Source: Bernardetiaceae bacterium
GTDB taxonomy: Bacteria > Bacteroidota > Bacteroidia > Cytophagales > Thermoflexibacteraceae
Direction: 5' to 3'
Assembly (NCBI GenBank): GCA_025454895.1
Contig: JALONO010000008.1
Coordinates: 1 to 39,874 of the forward strand
Length of the DNA: 39,874 nucleotides
Within the stretch, counting starts at the first letter, position 1. Every line of letters starts with the position of its first letter. Positions 34,201-39,874 of this stretch are shown piece by piece. The position numbers and the translations under genes are program-made. The notes under the pieces were generated by a model that was not told the origin of the DNA, did not search any database, and worked only from the letters and a program-made list of their open reading frames with translations.

Positions 34201-35454
34201 TTCGTTCTTTTGATAAACCGTGTCGATTTGCTGGCCGATTTGGGCGTAGATGCGGGCCCGATCGTGCTGGAAATCGTGGACCAAAGCCGCAAAGTTGGCC
34301 AGGCTCTTCTCGTGCAGGCGGGCGTACACCACGTCGAGGGCGGCCCGTTTTTGGCACACCACCAGCACCCGTTTGCCTGCGGCCAGGTGGTCGGCAATGA
34401 GGTTGCAAATGAGCTGCGACTTGCCCGTGCCCGGCGGGCCTTGCACCACCAACGACTGCCCGGCCTTAACGGCCTGCATCACCCGCTCTTGCGAGGCATC
34501 GAGCGGATAGGGGCTAACCGTGTTGGTTTCACTGATGTTATTTATTTGTAAATCAAGATTTTGTAACTTACCATCCACAGTTTTGGCGGGGCCGAAAAAC
34601 GCTTCCACGTCTTTCACCTGAGCTTGGTCGATGAGGGTATCGTAGTCGGGCACGAGGTAACTGTCAGCTTGGGGGAACAGGCCCAGCACCGCCTGGGGCA
34701 GTAACTTTAGCTCGCCGGTGCGGGTGGCCGCCTCAAAGTCCGCCTTTTTGAGCGGGCCGAAGGTTTCCAGCCGCTCGGCAAAACTGGCTTGGTTGAAGTT
34801 AATCTCGAGCGGGCCTTCCTCCAACCAGCGGTACAATTCGGTTAAAAATATTTGCGGGTCTTGGCTAAATTCTTCAAAAGAAAAGTCGTAAAAATCTTCC
34901 GCCAGTTTTACTTGGTTGAAATGGGCGTAAGCCAACAAAAATGTCTTGTTCAACACGATGTCCTCATCAGTGCGCCAGCGGAGCACCCAGTCGGCCCCTT
35001 CTTCGCGCAGCTCGACCGGGAAAAACAGCAGCGGGCAGCGGATGGGCGTGTCGTCGTGGAGGCGGCCCTGCACAAACGGAAACCCGAGGCAAAGGTCGTT
35101 GGCCCCGCGCTCTTGCTGCACGGTTTGGTCGGTGCGGTACAGGTTTTTGAGCAGCAGGCTGGCCCGGTTGGTGGCCTGGTCGCGGCTGTCGGCCCGGCGG
35201 CACAGGGCTACCCGTCGTTTGCGGGCCAGCAAGTCGGCCACCAGGGCAAACGAAGGCCGGTTAAGGAGGAAATCGAGCTCGTGGAAATCGAGGAACTGCC
35301 GCTGGCTAAGCCGGAGCAGCAGCAGCGAACGGTTGGTGGCCGACAGGTTGGTGAGCCGCTGCCGGTAGATTTTGAGGAACTTGGCCAAATCAAACGCGGG
35401 TTTAGCGGCGAATTTAGCCACAAACGAGGGTTTGGACGCGGACAGGCGGGCCAC
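31294..35454 (-). CDS. Very large SF1 helicase, DUF4011/Upf1-like
   Basis: A 1386-aa protein. The N-terminal region (RQRLTNLSATNRSLLLLRLS, then LGFPFVQGRL) resembles DUF4011, found at the front of large bacterial SF1 helicases. Walker A is GPPGTGKS (339-346, Lys345); about 650 helical residues follow; then the Walker B FDEASQCF (about residue 1012), AGDDQQLAPF, HYRSRSLDLIGFSN, VQGDERDIILFSVGYA and NVAVTRARERVVVVSSL. The long insert between motifs I and II is the family's signature. No C-terminal nuclease is seen. The start is a GTG at 35454, since no ATG is in frame early. Function in bacteria is unknown; some homologues sit in defence islands, but this one has no such neighbour. Confidence 0.85.
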   Translation of the reverse strand: MARLSASKPSFVAKFAAKPAFDLAKFLKIYRQRLTNLSATNRSLLLLRLSQRQFLDFHELDFLLNRPSFALVADLLARKRRVALCRRADSRDQATNRASLLLKNLYRTDQTVQQERGANDLCLGFPFVQGRLHDDTPIRCPLLFFPVELREEGADWVLRWRTDEDIVLNKTFLLAYAHFNQVKLAEDFYDFSFEEFSQDPQIFLTELYRWLEEGPLEINFNQASFAERLETFGPLKKADFEAATRTGELKLLPQAVLGLFPQADSYLVPDYDTLIDQAQVKDVEAFFGPAKTVDGKLQNLDLQINNISETNTVSPYPLDASQERVMQAVKAGQSLVVQGPPGTGKSQLICNLIADHLAAGKRVLVVCQKRAALDVVYARLHEKSLANFAALVHDFQHDRARIYAQIGQQIDTVYQKNEQKIDLGSLYQEEKFIQACRQIEGFNRQLDQFRTALFDTSLCGLSAKELYLTSSPARPHLDLGGLHGHFPFGSLAEFMPKLRAYGQYHARLAGSPWAANRASFAGFGFPDLAKLQALLGGFAQQVAQCQQAARPHLAKLEPSEASRLQIADFEAILACQLQIDQVLAYVDDDQVFRYFLRILPYDEVDWGWFDRAEEALMACFADEGPETTLAYDEIATYRGFLEEFLTAQAGLLQKMWWQWFGEHQKEVNQLFARNQLEPNEANARVLLAKLARRERLEQQRLSMLSVEWLSDAEQPEFDSKANALDWVLQLPTAPDRAAYLRWFAQFRMALQAHRLWLALAHGQTAKRRRSPAQAPVLAWVEVIAPDQLARDLAGLQQAAGQFQATRQSWKPYLSDFQITQMWQEAAVGHNQQAAALLAHLPAQFELLCELDTLRASLTPPQRQVVELLLAAEPPPADLTELFDNSLRLAWLAELEQAQPGLRQASSLGLAQAEAGLQAAVADKQALSQAVATGRAWERLLRELEYNRLRNLISFRDLRHQVNKKRGVWPLRKLVAHFADELFRLVPCWLVSPESGSAVFPMTELFDLVVFDEASQCFAERGIPAMYRGRQVVIAGDDQQLAPFDLYRPRWEDLTDEPDYAPELEVESLLDLGRRFLPNLPLTGHYRSRSLDLIGFSNQHFYQNQLQMLPHYQDFIRQQPAIEYRKVDGQWEQNRNQREAEEIVALVRQLLAQQPDKQIGVITFNAPQQDLVRDLLDESGLALPEHLFVKNIENVQGDERDIILFSVGYAPSPSGRLLLQFGSLSQARGENRLNVAVTRARERVVVVSSLLPHQLAVDDTANPGPKMLRAYLQYALDVWEGRFRPALPNPAQLAAGQYLKHQLLAKGPGHLTADLPFADLAQWQQGQLARLILTDDDLFYQALSAKDAFAYRPAHFAAKQWPFVRAFSRPWWAAPDQEASRLELSPE

Positions 35455-35605
35455 TTGCCAAAAGTCATCCAGCTAAGAATTTGATTTATAGCGTTTTTTA
35501 TGGCCGGGTAATTTTATTCTTTCTTTCTGATTATCAAATACTTAAAAACTACAATATCACAATGGTGATAACGGGAGCTTGTAAACGCCTGGCTCCGACG
35601 GTAAC

Positions 35606-35638
35606 AAAAAAACCTGTCAGGTTGCTCAACCTGACAGG
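35606..35638 (-). terminator. Rho-independent terminator after the M20 dipeptidase gene
   Basis: CCTGTCAGGTTG (35613-35624) and CAACCTGACAGG (35627-35638) form a perfect stem. On the minus strand the stem is followed by seven U (35606-35612). It lies 36 nt past the stop codon at 35674. Confidence 0.92.
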
Positions 35639-35673
35639 CTCGAAGGACGGCGCATAACCGCGACCAAAATGGG

Positions 35674-37053
35674 TTACTTGCTAAGTTTGGCTACTAACTG
35701 GGCGTAGTAATGATAAAAATACGGGATGGTCTCGATGCCCCGGAAATAGTTGAACAGGCCATAGTTTTCGTTGGGCGAGTGGAGGGCATCGGAGTCGAGG
35801 CCGAAGCCCATCATGATGGCATCGAGGCCCAGCACTTCTTTGAACAACGGGATGATGGGAATGCTGCCGCCGCCCCGCTGGGGAATGGGGGCTTTGCCAA
35901 AGGTGGTTTGGTAGGCCATTTCGGCGGCTTTGTAAGCCACTGACTCCATGGGCGTTACAATGGGTTGGCCACTGTGGTGGGGCGTTACCTTCACGCGCAC
36001 ACCGGGCGGGGCCAGGTGCTGGAAATAGTCCGTGAACAATTGATTGATTTTCTCCGGGGTTTGGTTGGGCACCAACCGCATCGAGATTTTGGCGTAGGCT
36101 TTGGCCGGGATCACCGTTTTGGAACCTTCGCCGGTGTAACCGCCCCAGATGCCGTTGACGTCCAAGGTGGGGCGGATGGTGGCCCCCTCGATGGGGCTGT
36201 AGCCTTCCTCGCTTTGCAGGGCGTAGAAACCGCTCTCGGCCATGTAGGCCTGGGCATCGAAGGGGGCCTGGGCCAATTGGGTGCGCTCCTGGGTGCTTAG
36301 CTCCACCACGTCGTCGTAAAAACCGGGGATGGTTACGCGGTTGGCGTGGTTTTTCAGGGCGGCGATCATCTGGCACAGGGTGTTGATGGGGTTGTACACC
36401 GCCCCGCCGTAAATACCCGAGTGCAGGTCGCGGGCGGCGGCGGTAACTTCCACTTGCAGGTAGCAAATGCCCCGCAGCCCGGTGCTGATGGAGGGCGTGT
36501 CGTTGTCGATCATCGACGTGTCGGACAGGATGAGGGTATCGGCCCGGAGCTTCGCTTGGTTGGCCCGCAAAAACGCCGGCAGGGCGGCCGAGCCGCTTTC
36601 CTCCTCGCCCTCGATCATAAACTTGACGTTGCAGGGCAAGGTACCGGAGCGCACCATGTACTCGAACGCCTTTACGTGCATGTACATCTGGCCTTTGTCG
36701 TCGCAGGCCCCCCGGGCAAAAATTTTCCCGTTGCGCACCGTCGGCTCAAACGGCGGGGTTTCCCATAGCTCCACCGGGTCGGCGGGCTGCACGTCGTAGT
36801 GGCCGTACACCAGCACGGTGGGCTTGGCGGGGTCCACGATCTTCTGCCCAAACACAATGGGGTTGCCGCCGGTTTCGCATAGCTCGGCGTGGTCGGCCCC
36901 GGCCTCGAGCAGGCGCTCGCGCAGGAACTCCGCCGCCCGGCGCACCTCGGCCTGGTAGGCTTTGTCGGTGCTTACTGACGGGATGCGGATCAGCTCAAAT
37001 AGCTCGGCCAAGAACCGCTCGCGGTGCTGGTCGATGTAAGGCATAGGTTGCAT
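35674..37053 (-). CDS. M20/M25/M40-family dipeptidase
   Basis: A 459-aa zinc peptidase. Visible metal ligands and catalytic residues of the M20 family: His and Asp in VYGHYDVQPADP, ARGACDDKGQ, the catalytic/ligand Glu pair in MIEGEEESGS, Asp in LILSDTSM, and the final His in DALHSPNENYGL. A dimerisation domain with VEVTAAARDLHSGIYGG lies between. Substrates are usually dipeptides or N-acylated amino acids; close relatives are called CNDP-type dipeptidases. No signal peptide, so cytoplasmic. Start could be Met1 (37053) or Met4 (37044). Confidence 0.93.
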   Translation of the reverse strand: MQPMPYIDQHRERFLAELFELIRIPSVSTDKAYQAEVRRAAEFLRERLLEAGADHAELCETGGNPIVFGQKIVDPAKPTVLVYGHYDVQPADPVELWETPPFEPTVRNGKIFARGACDDKGQMYMHVKAFEYMVRSGTLPCNVKFMIEGEEESGSAALPAFLRANQAKLRADTLILSDTSMIDNDTPSISTGLRGICYLQVEVTAAARDLHSGIYGGAVYNPINTLCQMIAALKNHANRVTIPGFYDDVVELSTQERTQLAQAPFDAQAYMAESGFYALQSEEGYSPIEGATIRPTLDVNGIWGGYTGEGSKTVIPAKAYAKISMRLVPNQTPEKINQLFTDYFQHLAPPGVRVKVTPHHSGQPIVTPMESVAYKAAEMAYQTTFGKAPIPQRGGGSIPIIPLFKEVLGLDAIMMGFGLDSDALHSPNENYGLFNYFRGIETIPYFYHYYAQLVAKLSK

Positions 37054-37369
37054 GGCTTAGAACGGGGGTTTTAGATAATGTGAAGTGGATGGTTATGGCC
37101 CCACCCCTGGCTAACCGCACTTGCTCGTTCAAAACTCATGTTTTGGTCGTCCGCCGGAGAGGGAGGGCTTACTCGAAGTAGTCCCGAAGTACTCATGATC
37201 AACAAAAAAACGCTACTGGTTGTAACAGACGAGTTGCTGTGGCGGGCCTTCTCTACATAAACAGGGACTGGCCAGGCAATCGCGCCCAGGCAAAAATAAG
37301 CGAAGGCGGCACACCTTGGTAGAGGCACCGCCTTCATTTGTCAAGAAATTTGTGAGAAACTTCGAGTGA
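37054..37369. other. Intergenic region, terminator only
   Basis: 316 bp between two leftward genes. The hairpin at 37302-37335 belongs to the upstream sugar isomerase-like gene; the rest is ordinary sequence in front of the dipeptidase gene with no -7 box at a good distance and no convincing gene. Confidence 0.55.
37302..37335 (-). terminator. Hairpin after the sugar isomerase-like gene
   Basis: GAAGGCGG (37302-37309) pairs with CCGCCTTC (37328-37335) over an 18-nt loop. On the minus strand the stem is followed by GCTTATTTTTG, a T-rich tail. Confidence 0.7.
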
Positions 37370-38275
37370 TTAAATGGGGTAGCCCACCTTTTCCACCATG
37401 TACTTTTTGCAAAGTTCGGCGCATTGTAGCGGAGTGCGCCCCGAGCCTTTGGGCACGGCATCGATCTCGATAATGCCCCAGCCCTTGAACTTATTTTGCC
37501 GCAACTTGCCAAAAATGCCGGGCAGGTCCAGGGTGCCTTGGCCTAGTTCCATAAACTGTTTGTCGGTGGTGTCGGGCACGGGGCCAAGGTCTTTTAAATG
37601 GATCACCTTGATCAAGTCGCGGTACTGGTCCAGGGCTTTTACCGGATCGCCGCCGCCCCATTGGTAGTGGGCAATGTCGAGCAAAAACTGGATGTGCTTG
37701 GGATTGCAGTTTTGCAAAATCACGTCCACCTCTTCCGGGGTTTCGCCTAATTGGCGCATGTGGTTGTGATATACTACGCTGATGCCCAGCTCTTCCTGGG
37801 CTTTTTTGCCAAACTCGTTCATTTGGCTGGCCAGTTGTTTTAACTCGTCGGTGGTGGGCTGGCGGCCTTGGGGGCGGCTGCCGTTGGTTACTTGCACTAT
37901 TTTGGCCCCGGGCAGTTGGCTGTGGATTTTCACCACGTCGAAACAAGATTTGAAAGCCCCCTCCTTTTTATCGGGCTCGATGCGCAGGTTGCCCGCCGAC
38001 GAGACGGGTACTTGCAGCCCCGAGGCTTTCACCAGGTCGATGAGCTGCTGGGGCTTGTCTTTAAACGCCCCGTAGGTGATCCCCGAAATCTGCATGGCCT
38101 TAAACCCCTGCGAGGCGATTTCTTTTAGGGCTACCTCAAAATTGCCGCCCCAGGTAATGGAGGCGTAGCCCAGTTTAAATTTCCATTTGGCCTCGGGCGC
38201 GGCCAAACCGGCCCAGGGCAAGGCCGAAGCGGCGGCAGCGGCACTCAGTTGTTTTACAAATTCACGACGGTACAT
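37370..38275 (-). CDS. Exported sugar-phosphate isomerase/epimerase-like TIM-barrel protein
   Basis: A 301-aa protein. The N-terminus MYRREFVKQLSAAAAASALP with the RR pair is a twin-arginine-type signal, common for this family in Bacteroidota. The rest is a xylose-isomerase-like TIM barrel: KLGYASITWGGNFEVAL, GFKAMQISG, VVYHNHMRQLGETPEEVD (His-rich metal site), IQFLLDIAHYQWGGGDP, VIHLKDLG and GWGIIEID. Metal-binding residues are in place (Glu, Asp, His, Glu). Likely acts on a sugar or cyclitol in the periplasm; the substrate is unknown. A terminator follows. Confidence 0.9.
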   Translation of the reverse strand: MYRREFVKQLSAAAAASALPWAGLAAPEAKWKFKLGYASITWGGNFEVALKEIASQGFKAMQISGITYGAFKDKPQQLIDLVKASGLQVPVSSAGNLRIEPDKKEGAFKSCFDVVKIHSQLPGAKIVQVTNGSRPQGRQPTTDELKQLASQMNEFGKKAQEELGISVVYHNHMRQLGETPEEVDVILQNCNPKHIQFLLDIAHYQWGGGDPVKALDQYRDLIKVIHLKDLGPVPDTTDKQFMELGQGTLDLPGIFGKLRQNKFKGWGIIEIDAVPKGSGRTPLQCAELCKKYMVEKVGYPI

Positions 38276-38431
38276 AACGTATAGGTTTTGATGACAAAAA
38301 ATAGCCTAACCCCCTTAACTCTATGGAGACGTAAATTAAGGCGATTTCCCCGACCTTCGCCTTGCCAATATTTTTAGTAGGGCCACCCACTAGCCGCCAC
38401 CAACCCTGTTTCAACAAAACCGGACACTCCG

Positions 38432-38461
38432 TTTGGAAATTCGTTTTTTTGTTTAACTTTG
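38432..38461 (+). promoter_or_regulatory. Complete Bacteroidota-type promoter of creD
   Basis: TTTG at 38432-38435, 18 nt, then TAACTTTG at 38454-38461. Both the -33 and the -7 (TANNTTTG) elements are present at near-standard spacing, making this the best promoter in the window. The box ends 20 nt before the ATG. Confidence 0.75.
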
Positions 38462-38481
38462 CAACTCAAAGTAGTTTGTAA

Positions 38482-39822
38482 ATGAAAAATCAAGACGAAA
38501 ACTTTATTGAACGGCTCAACCGTTGGTTGCGGGAGTCGATCACGGTAAAAATGGTATCGGTGGGCACGCTGGCCCTGCTGCTGCTGTTGCCCACGGTGCT
38601 CATTATGGGGCTGATAGACGAGCGGGAAACCGCCCGCAACAGTGCTATTTACGAAGTGAGTGAAAAATGGGGCCACGCCCAAACCGTTACGGCCCTGGTG
38701 CTCAGCGTCCCCTACCTAGTGCCCGTGCGCAACGAGCGCGGCGAGGTGAGCGAAGTTACCGAGTACGCCCACTTTTTGCCCGACGAAGTAACCGCCACCG
38801 GCACCCTCCAGCCCGAAATGCGCTACCGGGGCATCTACGAAGTGGTGCTCTATAATGCTCAACTGAAAGTAAACGGCCGCTTTAGCCGACCCGATTTCAA
38901 GGACTGGAACATCGACCCCAATAAAATTTTGTGGAAAGATGCCTTCGTCTCCCTCGGCCTTAGCCATAACAACGGCATCCGCGAGGGGCTGCGGCTGCAA
39001 TGGGGCCCGCAAACCATCGCCTTCAACCCCGGCGTGGAAAGCCCCGACGTGGTCGCCTCGGGCGTGAGCGCGCGCGTGCCCGTTGGCCCCACCACCGACA
39101 GCCTGGGCCTGGCCTTTGCCTTCGACCTCAACCTCAACGGCGCCTCTTTCCTGCGCTTTGCCCCCTTGGGCCAGCAAACTAAAGTAACCCTTAGCTCGCC
39201 TTGGGCCAACCCCAGCTTTAGCGGGGCCTTTTTGCCCGCCCAGCGCAACGTAACGCCCACAGGTTTCCAGGCCAATTGGCAGGTACTGCACCTCAACCGC
39301 AACTACCCCCAAAAATTCCGGGGCGACCAGCGCAACGCCGTCGAGGCTTCCGCCTTTGGCGTGGACCTCATGATCCCCGTGGACCAATACCAAAAAAGCG
39401 CGCGCCTGGTCAAGTACGCCCTGCTCATCATCGGCCTCACGTTCACCGTCTTCTTCTTTGCCGAAACCCTGAACGGGCGGCGCGTCCATGCCTTCCAGTA
39501 CATTTTGGTGGGCCTGGCCCTGTGCCTGTTCTACACCCTGCAACTGGCCCTGGCCGAGCACATGCACTTTAACTGGGCTTACGTGCTGGCCGCCTCGGCC
39601 ACGGTGATTCTGGTAACGGCGTATTGCACCAGCATCTTCGCCCACCTGCGGCTGGCCCTGCTCACCGGCGGCATCCTGGCCTTTTTGTACGGTTTCATGT
39701 TCACCCTGTTGCAGTTGCAAGACTACACCCTCCTCCTCGGCAGCGTCGGCCTGTTCGTGGTGCTGGCCATCGTCATGTACCTGTCGCGCCGCCTGGACTG
39801 GGACCGCGCCACCCGGGCGTAA
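38482..39822 (+). CDS. creD: Inner-membrane protein CreD
   Basis: A 446-aa membrane protein. TM1 lies around residues 24-47 (MVSVGTLALLLLLPTVLIM), then a long periplasmic beta-rich domain (about 50-305: YLVPVRNERGE, GIYEVVLYNAQLKVNGRF, FGVDLMIPVDQYQKSARLVK) and a block of about six helices near residues 310-440 (YALLIIGLTFTVFFFAE, FQYILVGLALCLFYTL, LLLGSVGLFVVLAIVMY). This is the architecture and sequence of CreD, linked in other bacteria to envelope integrity and beta-lactam or colicin response; its molecular activity is unknown. A full promoter precedes it. No sensor kinase of a CreBC type is adjacent. The ATG at 39822 overlaps its stop but opens only a 10-codon frame. Confidence 0.92.
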   Translation: MKNQDENFIERLNRWLRESITVKMVSVGTLALLLLLPTVLIMGLIDERETARNSAIYEVSEKWGHAQTVTALVLSVPYLVPVRNERGEVSEVTEYAHFLPDEVTATGTLQPEMRYRGIYEVVLYNAQLKVNGRFSRPDFKDWNIDPNKILWKDAFVSLGLSHNNGIREGLRLQWGPQTIAFNPGVESPDVVASGVSARVPVGPTTDSLGLAFAFDLNLNGASFLRFAPLGQQTKVTLSSPWANPSFSGAFLPAQRNVTPTGFQANWQVLHLNRNYPQKFRGDQRNAVEASAFGVDLMIPVDQYQKSARLVKYALLIIGLTFTVFFFAETLNGRRVHAFQYILVGLALCLFYTLQLALAEHMHFNWAYVLAASATVILVTAYCTSIFAHLRLALLTGGILAFLYGFMFTLLQLQDYTLLLGSVGLFVVLAIVMYLSRRLDWDRATRA

Positions 39823-39874
39823 TGAGTGAAGCCAGTTTCTCAAAACCGGCATGATTGCCCGTGAGGTCGGTTTC

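Noticed and set aside
6214-35454. The two SF1 helicases as parts of one defence system
   Set aside because: They are 23 kb apart, with housekeeping genes between and no nuclease, methylase or other defence gene near either.
1733-38461. Every TANNTTTG match as a promoter
   Set aside because: The six fixed bases occur by chance about once per 4 kb on each strand, so only boxes at a sensible distance upstream of a start, or paired with a terminator, were kept.
1-39874. tRNA, rRNA, CRISPR arrays and prophage genes
   Set aside because: None seen on either strand: no cloverleaf-like sequence, no spaced repeats, no integrase, capsid or replication genes.
39819-39874. A new gene overlapping the creD stop
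   Set aside because: The ATG overlapping the stop opens only ten codons, and a later ATG at about 39850 runs off the window too soon to judge.

Overview
The window looks like a chromosome segment of a GC-rich member of the Bacteroidota. Four things point there: two secreted proteins end in a type IX secretion (T9SS) C-terminal sorting domain; boxes matching the Bacteroidota -7 consensus TANNTTTG lie just upstream of many starts; Shine-Dalgarno sequences are not evident; and several genes are Bacteroidota-type (mevalonate kinase variant, M23/LysM protein, TetR-C/ABC1 pair). I would not name a family or genus from the sequence alone.

Layout. 1-4.7 kb: the end of a DUF547-like gene, then divergent thrC (threonine synthase) and glmS (glucosamine-6-phosphate synthase), each followed directly by one copy of a 167-bp inverted-repeat element, then an orphan SdhC-like cytochrome b. 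4.7-6.2 kb: two small HTH regulators, one carrying a perfect in-frame 75-bp tandem duplication, around an AT-rich gap. 6.2-11.7 kb: an SF1 helicase, mevalonate kinase, a frame-disrupted EamA transporter and a DASH-type cryptochrome/photolyase. 12.0-16.9 kb: a T9SS-exported glycosidase-like protein, a small exported protein, a second inverted-repeat element, an RDD membrane protein, a small ORF and a nicotinamidase-like hydrolase. 17.0-22.9 kb: an ArsR regulator, an NTF2-like exported protein, a PA14-OmpA envelope protein, a TetR-C protein with an ABC1/UbiB-type kinase, and an M23/LysM cell-wall hydrolase. 23.1-29.6 kb: thioredoxin reductase, a T9SS-exported esterase, a frameshifted GNAT acetyltransferase and a SpoIIE-type phosphatase sensor. 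29.6-39.9 kb: a non-coding stretch with a possible small RNA, pyrE, a very large DUF4011-type helicase, an M20 dipeptidase, a Tat-exported sugar isomerase-like protein and CreD.

Most genes stand alone or in small units of core metabolism and envelope function. No prophage, conjugative element, CRISPR array, rRNA or tRNA was seen. The most unusual material is non-coding or mutational: small inverted-repeat elements confined to gaps between convergent genes, a fresh tandem duplication inside a PAS regulator, two single-site gene breaks, and an orphan promoter-terminator unit of about 90 nt. I did not find a convincing new multi-gene system.
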